A stretch of DNA of 64,000 nucleotides, taken from the NCBI RefSeq assembly GCF_050947875.1, contig NC_134570.1, positions 226,719,265 through 226,783,264 on the forward strand, given 5' to 3'. This document shows positions 1-11,030 of the stretch, one piece after another. The notes under the pieces were generated by a model. It was not told where the DNA came from and searched no databases. It worked only from the letters and a program-made list of their open reading frames with translations. Made by a program: the position numbers and the translations under genes. The stretch comes from Dermacentor variabilis (lineage: Eukaryota; Arthropoda; Arachnida; Ixodida; Ixodidae). Position 1 is the stretch's first letter; each line of letters starts with the position of its first letter.

Positions 1-573
1 ATGTATTTGAATAGGCGCATCGGAGTTGGGCCCGAGCTAAAACTTCCTCTTAAACAATTTCTCTATGGATCAAATACATGAATAATAACTGCATTGCCAT
101 TGCCAAAGATGCTGTAAACGGATTCTTGAACGCTACGCACTGTCAATACAGGTAAAATATGTATTTTTTCATAAAAGAATATACTTGTTTGTGCCAAAAA
201 TTGTGCCCAAAATAACTGATATCAATGCTTCCATGTTTTTGTCTATTTAATAACTAAAGAAAAGATCACATGAGCTTTAGAACTATATCAGTTCACCATC
301 AGCAAAGCAGTGCATGCCGCTGATATAAAAAATGTAACGGCCATGAAATGAACAAGTTGAGGACGAATATGTTAATGAAACTTTGTCATTCAAGATCCTT
401 GTTTACATTCTTGTACATTTGCAACGGCCAGTGAAAAATCTCAATTACGCTGTCATTTGTTCCAATGTATTACGCAGGAGCAGCTGTCAGCGGTCATGTA
501 TCGTGAGTAATTGCGCCTAAATTATAGTCGCAACAGAGAGCACGTATAAAAAGCATGAGTTCTGCAAAATATA
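1..573. other. Unassigned spacer
   Basis: AT-rich sequence with no supportable gene. No reading frame of note, splice-flanked exon or recognisable repeat was seen. It ends at the TA that flanks the mariner element. Confidence 0.5.
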
Positions 574-1861
574 CGAGGGCGAGTCAAACGAAAGTGAGCC
601 AATGCGAATATATGACAAACGGGGTACCTTATTTAAAAGTAGCCTCCATGAGTATTTAGACATTTGTCCCTCTGACTAACGAGTCGCGTGATTCCCGTCT
701 CATAAAGCTCCTTAGGCTGCCGCTTTAAAAAGTCTGGAACTGACTTTTTCACGTCATCGTCCGACACGAATCTGGTTCCCTTGAGCTGTTTTTTCGGTTG
801 CCCCAAAATGTCGAAGTCGCAAGGCGACAAGTCTGAGATGTATGGTCGATGTTGCAGTGTTTCCGCTTGAGCTTTGCCAGTTTTGTATTAACCACATCAG
901 CGACATGGGGACGGGCATTGTCGTGGAACAAGATGACCCCATTCGTCAATTTTCCACGTAGTTTGTTCTTGATTGCGACACGCAGCTGGTTCAGCGTTTC
1001 GCAATATCGGAAACAATTGATAGTCTCTCTAGATTTAGCAAATACTATCAGTAATGGCCCTTGACGATCAAAAAAGAAGTCGAAAACACCTTTCTGTCGT
1101 AAATGACGGCCTTTGCTTTCTTTGGGGGTGGTGAATTCGAACGTTTCCATCGTAAGCTCTGCCATCATGTTTCAGGCTCGTAGTAGGGCACCATGGTTCG
1201 TCCCAGATCACAATTGCAGACGAGAGGTCGTCACCCTCATTGTGATACCGGATCCGATGAGTCAAGGCAGCGCCGAACGTCTCACTCTTCTGGCGGTGGT
1301 TCGAAATCTTGGGCATCCATTGCGCACACAAGAGCCGATAATCGAGAAGTTCATGAATTATGGCGTGAACCGAACCGTGACTGCTGTTAACACGCTCTGC
1401 CAGTTCATCGATGCTTGTCCTCCGTTCTAGTCTCATCAGCTCATCAACCTTCGCAATTTTGTTAGCGGTGATTGCACAAAGACTTTGGCCCGGTCTCGGA
1501 TCGTCTTTGCAACTTTCGCGTCCTTCTTTGAACCATTTAGTGCAGCGCTTCACATTGGCCAATGAAATGCAATGTTCAATGTACACGGCAGCCATACTAC
1601 GACTAATTTCTTTTTTTGGGAAACACCTTCAGATGTCAAAAACCTAACGGTACCACGTTGCTCAACTTCTGCAGCGTCCATTACGTCGCGCAACCATGTT
1701 CAGCCCAGTGTATGAGAGCAAAAAAGAACATTTATCATCCCACCTACACGTCACTTTTGTAAATAAGAGATGAATATGTGCCACGCGCATGCCTCGCAGA
1801 TAATGAACTGAAGCATTTTTGCGCGGGGTGGGTAGGCTCGCTTTCATTTGACTCGTCCTCG
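574..1861 (-). mobile_element. Decayed mariner DNA transposon
   Basis: A 1288-bp element with imperfect terminal inverted repeats of about 27 bp. The left repeat (574-600) begins CGAGGGCGAGTCAAACG. The right repeat (1835-1861), read in reverse complement, matches it at all but three positions. The left flank is TA, the expected mariner target duplication; the right flank reads TG, probably a mutated TA. The length is normal for a full mariner element. The minus strand encodes a transposase in three overlapping broken frames, so this copy cannot move itself. Confidence 0.9.
633..1595 (-). pseudogene. Mariner transposase, frameshifted
   Basis: In order on the minus strand: 1595-1068 carries the N-terminal helix-turn-helix region (WFKEGRESCKDDPRPGQS) and the first catalytic segment (VIWDEPW). 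1168-749 carries the second catalytic motif (LFHDNARPHVA). 830-633 carries the third (SPCDFDILGQ) and the C-terminus ending in GGYF. Together these are the three acidic motifs of the mariner DDD catalytic core, which cuts and joins the inverted repeats. At least two frameshifts separate the pieces. The order, spacing and position inside matching terminal repeats make the family assignment firm. It is certainly non-functional. Confidence 0.9.
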
Positions 1862-2007
1862 TGCATTAGAAACGCCAAGATACAATACAATATACAGATG
1901 CGGAGATACAGCTTGATAAGGAGCAATAAAGTGTCTCTGGAAACAAAGTTCACTGCACGTATGCACAAAATCTCGCAACGAGATATTTAAATATATGTAT
2001 AAGACTG

Positions 2008-3609
2008 ATGGGCGACTTCAGTGCCAAGGTAGGCAAGAAGCAGGCTGGAGACAAGGCAGTGGGGGAATATGGCATAGGCACTAGGAATAGCAGGGGAGAG
2101 CTATTAGAAGACTTTGCAGAACAGAATAATATGCGGATAATAAATACCTTCTTCCGCAAGCGGGATAGACGAAAGTGGACGTGGAGGAGCCCAAACGGCG
2201 AGACTACAAATGAAATAGGCTTCACACTCTGCGCTAACCCTGGCATCATACAAGCTGTGGACGTGCTCAGCAAGGTGCGCTGCAGTGACCATAGGATGGT
2301 AAGAATTCGAATTAGCCTAGACCTGAGGAGGGAACGGAAGAAACTGGTACATAAGAAGCCGATCAATGAGTTAGCGGTAAGAGGCAAAATAGAGGAATTC
2401 CAGATCAAGCTACAGAACAGGTATTCGGCTTTAACTCAGGAAGAGGACCTTAGTGTTCAAGCAATGAACGACAATCTTGTGGGCATCATTAAGGAGTGTG
2501 CAATAGAAGTCCGTGGTAATTCCGTTAGACAGGATACCAGTAAGCGATCGCAGGAGACAAAAGATCTGATCAAGAAACGCCAATGTATGAAAGCGTCTAA
2601 CCCTACAGCTGGAATAGAACTGGCAGAATTTTCGAAGTTAATCAACAAGTGTAAGACAGCTGACATAAGGAAGTATAATATGGATAGAATTGAACATGCT
2701 CTCAGGAACGGAGGAAGCCTAAAAGCAGTGAAGAAGAAAATAGGAATTGGCAAGAATCAGATGTATGCGTTAAGAGACAAAGCCGGCATAATCATTTCTA
2801 ATATGGATGAGATAGTTCAAGTGGCTGAGGAGTTCTATAGAGATTTATTCAGTACCAGTGGCACCCACGACGATAATGGAAGAGAGAATAGTCTAGAGGA
2901 ATTCGAAATCCCACAAGTAACGCCGGAAGAAGTAAAGAAAGCCTTGGGAGCTATGCAAAGGTGGAAGGCAGCAGGGGAGGATCAGGTAACAGCAGATTTG
3001 TTGAAGGATGGGGGGCAAATTGTTCTAGAGAAACTGGCCACCCTGTATACGCAATGCCTCATGACTTCGAGCGTACCGGAATCTTGGAAAAACGCTAGCA
3101 TAATCCTAATCCATGAGAAAGAGGACGCCAAAGACTTGAAAGATTATGGGCCGATCAGCTTACTGTCCATTGCCTACAAAGTATTTACTAAGGTAATTGC
3201 AAATATAATCAGGAACACCTTAAACTTCCGTCAACCAAAGGACCAGGCAGGATTCCGTAAAGGCTACTCAACAATAGACCACATTCACACTATCAATCAG
3301 GTGATAGAAAAATGTGCGGAATATAACCAACCTTTATATATAGCTTTCATTGATTACGAGAAAGCGTTTGATTTTGTCGAAACCTCAGCAGTCATGAAGG
3401 CATTGCGGAATCAGGGTGTAGACGAGCCGTATGTAAAAATACTGAAAGATATCTATAGCGTCTCCACAACCACCGTAGCCCTCCATAAAGAAAGCAACAA
3501 AATCCCAATAAAGAAATGCGTCAGGCAGGGAGATACGATCTCTCCAATGCTATTCACAGCGTTTTACCTGAGGTATTCAGACACCTGGATTGGAAATAAT
3601 TGGGGATAA
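2008..3609 (+). pseudogene. RTE endonuclease-reverse transcriptase, 5' part
   Basis: An open frame of 533 codons. Residues 1-110 are the C-terminal half of an AP-type endonuclease (GDFSAK and CSDHRM, normally GDFNAK and SDH), which nicks the target. Residues 310-525 are the first half of the reverse transcriptase: LLKDGG, the fingers, AFIDYEKAFD with a catalytic aspartate, and the RQGDTISP motif. The frame is lost near 3560, where alignment with copy C shows small deletions, so translation ends at 3609. The start is a truncation point, not a real initiation site. The missing N-terminal endonuclease lies upstream of the truncation. Confidence 0.9.
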
Positions 3610-4397
3610 GAGTTAATGGAGAATACCTTAATAACTTGCGATTCGCTAATGATATTGGCTTGCTTAGTAACTCAGGGAACCAACTGCAATACATGCTCAC
3701 TGGCCTGGAGAGGCAAAGCCGGAGGGTGGGTCTAAAAATTAATCTGCAGAAAACTAAAGTAATGTTTAACAGTCTCGGAAGAGAACAGCAGTTTACGATA
3801 GGTAGTGAAGCACTGGAAGTGGTAAGGGAATACATCTTCTTAGGACAGGTAGTGACTGCAGATCCGGATTGTGAGACTTAAATAATCAGAAGAATAAGAA
3901 TGGGCTGGGGTGCGTTTGGCAGGCATTCTCAGATCATGAACAGCAGGTTGCCATTATCCCTCAAGAGAAAAGTTTATAACAGCTGTGTCTTACCGGTACT
4001 CACGTACAGGGCAAAAACCTGGAGGCTTGCGAAAAGGGTTCTACTTAAACTGCGGACGACGCAACGAGCTATGGAAAGAAGAATGATAGGTGTAACGTTA
4101 AGGGATAAGAAAAGAGCGGATTGGGTGAGGGAACAAACGCGAGTTAATGATATCTCAGCTGAAAACAAGAAAAAGAAGTGGGCAATGGCAGGACAGGTAA
4201 TGAGGAGAGAAGACAACCGATGGTCATTAAGAGTTACGGAATGGATTTCAAGGGAAGGGAAGCGTAGCAGAGGGCGGCAGAAAGTTAGGTGGGGGGATGA
4301 GATTAAGAAGTTTGCATGGACAACATGGCCACAATTAGTACATGACCGGGGTAGTCGGAGAAGTATGGGAGACGCCTTTGCCCTGCAGTGGGCGTAA
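3600..4397 (+). pseudogene. RTE reverse transcriptase, 3' part
   Basis: Continues the frame lost near 3560. The catalytic FADD box is FANDI here, while copies B and C keep FADDI, so this copy has lost a metal-binding aspartate. A TAA at 3879-3881 precedes a second stretch (3900-4397) with the RTE C-terminal region: RREDNRWSLR, then RGRQKVRW, then DRGSRRSMGD. This conserved tail is typical of RTE/BovB proteins. The stop falls just before the GAT tail. Confidence 0.85.
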
Positions 4398-4424
4398 CCA
4401 GGCTGATGATGATGGTGATGATGA

Positions 4425-5893
4425 GTCTCCAATAAATATACGTATCTAAGAAAGAAGTCACTGTATATAATTGTCAAACAAGACAAATAAACATGTGAAA
4501 TCACAGATTCACAGAATCCTAGATCCCGCCCCCATTCTATCCACTCCTCCCGATGTATCGCACGCGACGGAAGGCGGCGCACTTGCTCCTTCCTTTTCTC
4601 CCTTGCGCAAACAAGACTGAGCCACCATCGTCGGCTCACCCATCCCCCCCCCCCCCCCCACCACGCTTTCACTCGCACATACAGCATGCGGCGCACGGTC
4701 ACAATGTTATCGCCCGTACACTTTATACGAAACATGAGGGCGACGACGACGACAGAAATGCGGCTGAGTGTCCATATAATTTCTATCGAATAATATAATA
4801 AGAGTATCCGGCAACTGAAGCATCCCACGGCCCATTACTTTGCGCAAAAGAAGTAACAAAATCGAACTTTCACCGTGCGACAATTCGCTGCGCCGCAACA
4901 GTGTTTTTCTTTTTTGTTCCTTCTGTGGGGCGGGGGCACCGAAATAAAAAACGGAAAGTATGTTGGCCACAATCGAATACCTACTTTGGGCACCTATTGT
5001 GGCTATCAAAGGAATATCGAAGGAAACACGAGACGCTTGGTCCACTGAAAAACATGTGCATACTGCTCGATATCCTAAACCGGCGACACAAGACTTTCTG
5101 GAGAGGTTGCACTCAAGCCAACGCGGTGCAATCCGTCGAGTCCCCACAGTGATGGCGGCGAGCGACCATTGTTTCTTTTTCTCGTCTGCTAGCCAGAAAG
5201 CGTCCAATACTCTGCTAGACAAAAATGCATTCGGCCAGAGAAAACCGAACGCGCACCGAAGTGCGCCGCGCAGTGGTCAGGGCAACACGAGAAGAATGCA
5301 TGCGCTCTGGCTGCCTCTGGCAGCCTGTGAGTAGCGAGTACAAAGAAATTGAAGAGGTTCAATGTGGTCCTCGCGAATAAATGTCAAAGTAGAAAAAAAT
5401 AAATAAGAACGTAGTTACCTTCGCTGGCTTTAGTGTTTTGACATGGATGCTTTCGCTCAGGTGAAAAAAAAAATGTTGGTATTTCTTTATGTGACATGAC
5501 GGCGCGAACCAACCATCCACAACGCTTCATCTCATGGGACCTCGCTGCGTGCATTGTCAACTTGTCTGATAGTGTGTTGATTTGGCGTGTCTCGTATGTT
5601 CCGATGGAAGACTTTAGAAAAGTCAATGCACCATTGGCGTCAGATATTTATAGGAACATTAAACCCACAAAGTTCAGCAATTGAAAATCTAAAGCACGCG
5701 TTTGAAAATGTCAGTGCACTTTCGTATCAAAATTTTATGAGAACTTTATACCGATAAAGTTTCTGAATTGACATCCACGTGCTCCGTAGATTCCGCGGCC
5801 TCCGCGAGATGCCGCGGCGAGCCCGTTCGCCATCAAAACGCCCTTGAAACTTTGGGCTCGGTTGGGGCTGCTTGCGTTATGTGACTCCCGGTG
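4425..5893. other. Unassigned spacer
   Basis: No convincing gene. It contains a homopolymeric C run at about 4646-4659 and a CGA triplet run near 4740. Long overlapping frames on both strands (for example 4828 to 3974 on the minus strand) run across the LINE 3' end and simple repeats and are not credible. Confidence 0.45.
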
Positions 5894-6086
5894 CATGGGC
5901 GTTGCCACGAAACCCAGCCCGAGTTCGCAATTTTTGCGCTGAAATGTCTTTCGAGCTTAAAAAAAAAACCATTCTAGACAAAATCCAGAATGATTTCCGG
6001 CGCCGGGGGCTGCTTTGGTCGGCGGTGCATGGACAGCACGAAAAAATTTCGGGTGTTGCCGCCCCCCCCCCCAGGCTACGCCCCTG
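5894..6086. mobile_element. hAT-like MITE, diverged
   Basis: The right end reads GGCTACGCCCCTG after a C-rich run (about 6062-6074). The left end, CATGGGCGTTGCCACGAA, is a diverged counterpart of the expected CAGGGGCGTAGCC. The same architecture, with better ends, occurs at 21384-21571. No coding capacity. The flanking 8 bp do not match, so the assignment rests on end similarity only. Confidence 0.5.
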
Positions 6087-6429
6087 TCGCAGACACAAGA
6101 GTGTTGCTGGACGGCGTCCAGAAACTTTTCGATTTCGGAGCCGCACAGGTCGGGCACGCTTTCTTGCGAAGAGGCCATCTCGTTCTGGCTCAGCCCGCCG
6201 AGTAGCGAGTCTATACCTCGACGAGCGAGGACGCTAGGCGCTAACTTGCTCGGCGCGAAATGCAGTCGGTTGCATTCGGCGCCGGACGACGTCCGAGCGC
6301 GCTGAATGCTGCCGGTCGCGTCGGCGCCAGATGCCGCCGGACTGTAGAGGGTCGTGTTTTCGCCAAGGTAACGTCGCCATGACGAGCGCGCGCGCGCGCG
6401 CGCGTTACGTCGGAGTGTATTGCCCCCTT
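6087..6429. other. GC-rich spacer with (GC)n run
   Basis: GC-rich DNA with an alternating GC microsatellite at 6384-6404. Several overlapping frames on both strands reflect composition, not coding. It meets the truncated 3' side of Gypsy-1. Confidence 0.5.
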
Positions 6430-6439
6430 AAACCTGTGC

Positions 6440-7055
6440 TGTGTAGCGCAGGAGTGTCCTCAACAACTTGTGATAGAAAGTACCGTCCTCGGTCGGTAAG
6501 CAGTCGTAGAGGAGCGCCGTGGTGATTTATTACATTTTCGAAGACGAAGTCAGCCACGTCGGTTGCACAGCTGCTAGGGAGAGTGCGTGTAATTGCATAA
6601 CGGATAACGTAGTCCGTAGCAACTGCTATCCATTTCTTTCCACTGACCGAGGGAGGAAAAGGGCCAAGGAGGTCAAGACCGACCCTGAAGAATGGTTCTG
6701 CTGGTGTATTAATGGACTGAAGTCGCCCAGCGGGAAGAACGGCTGGTTTGTTGCGGTGCTGACAAGATTTGCAGGAAGCAACGTAGCGGGAAACAGAACG
6801 GTAAATTCCGGGCCTGCAAAAGCGACGTCGAACACGGTCATAGGTCTTTGGAACTCCCGCATGACCAGCGGTGGGAATATCGTGCAACTGGGCGAGGACG
6901 GCCTGACGCATGCGCCTAGGAAGGATTAGAAGCAGTTCAGCTCCGCCAGGGTGCATCTTGTAACGGTATAAGATACCGTCTCGGAGCACGAACATGTGTA
7001 GAGAAGGGTTAGTTGTCGAGGCGGAAGTTCCCAGCTTACGTAGTATATCTCTCAA
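6440..7055 (-). pseudogene. Gypsy-1 integrase, truncated
   Basis: Starts with the zinc-binding HHCC domain (LHDIPTAGHAG, then CKSCQHR), followed by the catalytic core with its first acidic residue in GLDLLGPFP and the second in LLTDRGRYF. The sequence degenerates after SQVVEDTP, so the glutamate-bearing motif and the C-terminal domain are missing. Integrase inserts the cDNA into the genome; this copy cannot. The junction at about 6435 is the broken 3' side of the element. Confidence 0.85.
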
Positions 7056-7089
7056 GCAAGGATCACGCCGTTGCTCGTCTACGAGCTTG

Positions 7090-7473
7090 CTAAATGCTGT
7101 AAGTGACAGTACACAAGCAGGCTCGTCGCTGTGTGGAAGTTCTGGTGGATCGAACTCTGCAAGAGTACGCCTGGAGTCTTAGAGCCCATCGACCATGACG
7201 GCTAGCAGGATCTTTTAGGGACGAAAGCCAGCATAAAGCGTGGTGATCGGACACAACTGTAAACTGCCCTCCGTACAGGTAGGGACGAAATATGCCCGCT
7301 TCCCAAACAAGGGCGAAGCATTCGCATTCGGTGATCGAGTAGTTGCGTTCCGCTGGGGTCAGAAGACGGCTAGCGTACGAAATGACACGGTCGCAACCGT
7401 GCTGTCGTTCAGCCAGAACAGCGCCGATACTGTGACCGCTGGCGTCTGTGCACATCTCTACGAGAGCGGACAT
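7090..7473 (-). pseudogene. Gypsy-1 RNase H
   Basis: Contains the family motifs [13 protein letters not shown] (first aspartate), [15 protein letters not shown] (glutamate) and [11 protein letters not shown] (aspartate), all typical of gypsy RNase H, which removes the RNA strand during cDNA synthesis. After about residue 105 the frame is lost. A gap of about 160 bp of broken sequence separates it from the reverse transcriptase upstream. Confidence 0.85.
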
Positions 7474-7635
7474 GTCAAAATGGCCGATAATTGGCGGCGA
7501 CGTGAGTCATTTAGTCAACTCGGAGAATGCACTCTTTGCCGGCACGTCGGGATCAGGGCGAACACCAGAAAAATCGACAAGGTGTCCGAGAACAGTAAGT
7601 TGCTGGCGACCGAAGTTGCATTTTGATGAGTTCAG

Positions 7636-8435
7636 TTAAGACCTGCTTTTGCGGAAAACAGAAAGAATTGTCGAGAGACGCTCCAGATATGTTTCAACAG
7701 TTGGCGAAAAGACAATTACGTCGTCGAGGTAGCGCAAACAGATTGACCACTTAAAACCGTGAAGGAGAGCGTCCATCATACGTTCGAATGTCTCTGGGGC
7801 ATTAGATAACCCAAATGGCATTACTTTGAACTGATAAAGGCCGTAAGGTGTAACACAGGCGGTCTTTTCACGGTCCATGACGTCAACAGCAATTTGCCAG
7901 TACCCCCAAGGCAGGTCTATCGAAGAAACATATTTTGCACCGTTGCGGCACTCAAGAGCGTCCGTGGCAGGGGCACACGCCTTTTTTCGCTACCTTGTTA
8001 AGATTCCGGTAGTCTACACACAAGCGCCAGCTGTTATCCTTCTTTCTAACAAGCACGACAGGGGAAGCCCAAGGCCTTGAAGAAGGTTCAGTGATATCTC
8101 GGGCAAGCATCTTGTCGACTTCCTTCCTTGCGCTCAGTGGAGGATACACGACAGGGTCGTCGGTGTATCGGGCTTGCATCGCCAGTGTTGATGCGATGCT
8201 TCACAACGGACGCCTGGCCCAGTGGTCGGTCATTGAGATCAAATGTGTCCCAGTTCCATGCGAGAAGACAACGGAGCGCGTTCACGTGGGGAGCTGGAAG
8301 GTCAGATGCGATCATTTTTGTCACGCTTTCTAACGCATTTGCATGATCCGAATTGGGACTGGTAGGCGACGGTGCATTAGAAGTCAACGCGGAAATATTG
8401 TAGTCGCAGGCTAATGCAATACACGATGTATTCAC
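7636..8435 (-). pseudogene. Gypsy-1 reverse transcriptase
   Basis: Split over three frames. 8435-8088 has the linker with DRPLGQ and the PIHRRPCRVS entry motif. 8179-7952 has SSRPWASPVVLVRKKDN and CVDYRNLN. 7878-7636 has GLYQFKVMPFGLSNAPETF and the intact catalytic YLDDV box. At least two frameshifts break it. The catalytic aspartates are still present, in contrast to Gypsy-3. Confidence 0.87.
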
Positions 8436-8499
8436 CGTCGCCGACTTGTGGATCGGGAATGACTTCTATGAACGTATCAGCAAGATGGGGCAGGCGAAT

Positions 8500-8795
8500 T
8501 CATTCAGCAGAGCATAGTCGACTAGGCTTCGGATCAGAAGGCTCAACGTCGTATGGTTGGGCGATTTGAACAATGCCGGTAGAACAGTGAATAAGGGCCG
8601 AAAGTGTAGACAGAAAATCGAGCCCCAAGATGATTTCAAAGGCCACTGTTCCAAAACAAAAAAGAAACAGAAGTATGGCATCCAGCAACAGTAGCACGGG
8701 TGGTACACATCCCAGTAACAATCGGAGTTGCACCGTCAGCTACACGTACTACAGTGATCGGAGCGGGGGTGAGAACTTCGTTTAGACGAGCAACA
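8500..8795 (-). pseudogene. Gypsy-1 aspartic protease, partial
   Basis: The minus-strand frame near 8790-8700 gives LNEVLTPAPITVVRVADGA, which matches the middle of the Gypsy-3 protease (KLLTPASACIVRVADGG). Downstream, IILGLDFLSTLSALIHC is the conserved C-terminal ILG motif. The N-terminal DTG catalytic segment is missing because a LINE fragment starts at about 8796. Confidence 0.75.
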
Positions 8796-9424
8796 CCATC
8801 TTCTTCCAAGAAACGGGAGCAGACAACCTCACGTCCCTACACATCACGTGGTTCCCGGCCCACATGGGCAACATTTCCGGACCTCCTGACTGTAATCCGA
8901 ACGAGCGGGCACACCAACTGGCGCGAGAGCTCACATTCCGCGTCTGCGGTCCGCCCTCTCGCTTCAACCCAGCCTGGAGGGACCTAGACAACAAAGACCC
9001 ACTCGTATCATACCACGAAATCACTTCAAATCATAGGTTATCACGAAAAATTTTTCCTCCTCCTCACCAAAAGCTCAAAAAAGCACAGGCCGTCACTTAC
9101 AGACAGTTGCTGACTGGGACATACATCACACCAACAACACTAAGCAGGATCAATCCTGACCTTCCTACTGAATGCCCACACTGCGGCCACGAATACAACA
9201 ACTTCGAACACATGCTCTGGCTGTGCCCTGCCAACGCGAGCACGGACTTTCCTGACCAGTCTTCCTGGGACTCCGCGCTCAGAAGCACAGACCTCATCGC
9301 TCAGCTCAAGGCTGTCTAGAGGGCCCGGGCCGTCGCCGAAGGACTCTGTCTACCGGCCCCGACCTGGGTGGAGCCGCCGGATTGATTTCCCCTCAGGACC
9401 TAAATAAAGTTCTAACTCACTCAC
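8796..9424 (+). mobile_element. LINE 3' fragment (RNase H end)
   Basis: The plus strand encodes the last part of a LINE RNase H (HITWFPAHMG, then NPNERAHQLAR) and a C-terminal extension with a CCHC-like motif (CPHCGHEYNNFEHMLWLC), ending at a stop at 9317-9319. A 3' UTR with AATAAAG and a (CTCA)n tail ends at about 9424. RNase H domains after the reverse transcriptase mark the I-type LINE group. Only the last third of RNase H is present. Confidence 0.8.
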
Positions 9425-11030
9425 TCAACCACTACCGAAGCTGCCTTAATGTAATTTGTATGTCTATGCCATGGATACAGTGTTGCATCCGTTAAAACCG
9501 TGTTTTCTAGTTTGGCTAAATGCATTTCCACATAATCTGCCCGCGCCTCCCTTCTGGCCGCGTGGAGATTTGGATCCATGTTTTTCGGAATGGGATTGAC
9601 CTGCAGGGACTTACGGATCTCGTCGGGTATATCGGCGGATCGATCGAGATGCCTCCTTGGGTCGCGACCTAACCTTGTCAGGAGCGCTCTTCCCGTAGCC
9701 GTGTCTCTAAGTCGGTGAAACTGTGCTCCAAGCTGTGCTTCTGCCAGTTCGGCGAAGGTGTTGCTAACGCCTAGCTGTATCAGCTTGTCGTTCGGTGTGT
9801 TTCTTGGTAGGTGGAGTGCCGTCTTGTAGGCCTTCCTCAGGATTGTCTCTGATTGTTCCGTTTCGCTCTTGATCATGGGTGGTATGGCAGCGAGTAGATT
9901 ACCCTGCTGACTATGAGGCTTCTGACGAGCTTTAGCGTGTCGTCTTCTTTCATCCCATGCCTTCGGTTGGAGACTCTGGTTATCATTCTGCCTACCTCTT
10001 CAGGCGACTTGCTGAACAGGCTGAGTGTGTGGCTGCATTTCCTGCTTGCTTGTAGCCACATTCCCAGGACTCTTATCATGTTCCTCTCTGGGATGTTTTG
10101 CCCCTCCAGTTTCACCTCGAGTGATGCATCAGTGGGTGCCTTCCTACCCTCAGTAGCTCATACTTCTCTGTAGAGCAGGCTAGTCCTCTTTCCTTCACGT
10201 ATCTTTCTATGCAGCTTGCTACTTGTTGTAGCTTCTCCTATTTCTCTCCCAGGGATCCATGGTTCACCCAGACCGTGATGTCGTCTCTGTACATCGCGTG
10301 CTGGATGCCCTGGATTCTGCTGAGTCTTTCTGCTAGGCCGACCATCGCCACATTAAAGAGTATGGGCGAGATGACCGAGCCTTCGGGAGTGCCTTTGCTT
10401 GGGGTGGTGAAGACATCACTCCTCAACTCCCCTAGTCCAACTGTGGCCGTTCTGTTGGTCAGGAAGTCTTTGACATAGTCATGGATTCTCCTCCCGCAGT
10501 TGGTGTTATTTAGCCCCTCCATTATAGCGGCGTGGCTGACGTTGGTCAAAAGCACCTTTTATATCAAGTGCAATGACTACGTTTTCGCCATTCTTGGGCG
10601 TTGTCTCCAGGACCTCTTTTAAGTTGCAGAAGCACGTCCTGTGTCGAGAGGTTCGCCCTGAAGCCAAACATGGTGTCTGGGTAGAGCCTTTTGTATTCTA
10701 GGTGTTGCTAGATGCGTTTCGTGACGGTCCTCTCGTATAGTTTTCCCAGGCAAGAAGTGAGAGAGGTTGGCCTGAGATGCTCGATCTGCAGCTTCTTGCC
10801 TGGTTTGGGAATCATGACTACCACAGCTTGCTTCCACTCGGCTGTTATCTTTCCTTCCCAAAGCTTGTTGAGGTAGGCCGTCAGCTGGTCTACTGCCTCA
10901 TCGCTTAGGTTCCTTATGAGAGAGTTTCTAATTCGATCTGCTCCTGCCGCTGTGTTTTTCGTGATGGCTCTCATTGCCGCGGTGACTTTCTCTGTGGTGA
11001 TAGATATGGACAAGCCTATCACCAGAGAGG
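9425..11030 (-). mobile_element. LINE fragment with reverse transcriptase, inverted
   Basis: The minus strand reads, 5' to 3': the RT fingers (AAGADRIRNSLIRNL; 11097-10708), a frameshifted middle with FGFRANLSTQD and VIALDIKGAF, the catalytic palm (GTPEGSVISPILFN, then MYRDDITVW; 10555-10238), the thumb (10115-9873) and a connection region reaching the start of RNase H (9876-9421). The YADD box is YRDD. The fragment stops at the tail of the plus-strand LINE piece, and together the two would form most of one element. Multiple frameshifts make it a pseudogene. Confidence 0.82.

Larger units (their letters stand above)
2004..4424 (+). mobile_element. RTE-clade LINE, copy A, 5'-truncated
   Basis: Non-LTR retrotransposon of the RTE/BovB type. 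It begins inside the endonuclease domain at about 2004 and runs through reverse transcriptase to the family's C-terminal region, ending in a GAT-rich tail (4404-4424). The same family occurs at 37420-41174 (copy B) and 61659-64000 (copy C, minus), and the copies can be aligned base by base. 5' truncation is usual for target-primed retrotransposition. No target duplication could be resolved. Confidence 0.9.
6430..8795 (-). mobile_element. Gypsy-1: Ty3/gypsy retrotransposon fragment
   Basis: A minus-strand pol region in the order protease (8795-8500), reverse transcriptase (8435-7636), RNase H (7473-7090) and integrase (7055-6440). No LTR, gag or primer site is found on either side. The left edge falls inside the integrase core and the right edge inside the protease, where a plus-strand LINE fragment begins. 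It is most similar to Gypsy-3 (shared RPLGQ and SCATDVADF motifs), so the two are probably one lineage. Confidence 0.88.

Noticed and set aside
3974..4828. 284-codon minus-strand frame
   Set aside because: It runs antisense through the RTE copy A 3' end and GAT tail (His run) and into simple repeats. No domain; composition artefact.
5872..6305. Several overlapping frames
   Set aside because: They cross a MITE end and a C run; low-complexity Pro/Arg-rich products.
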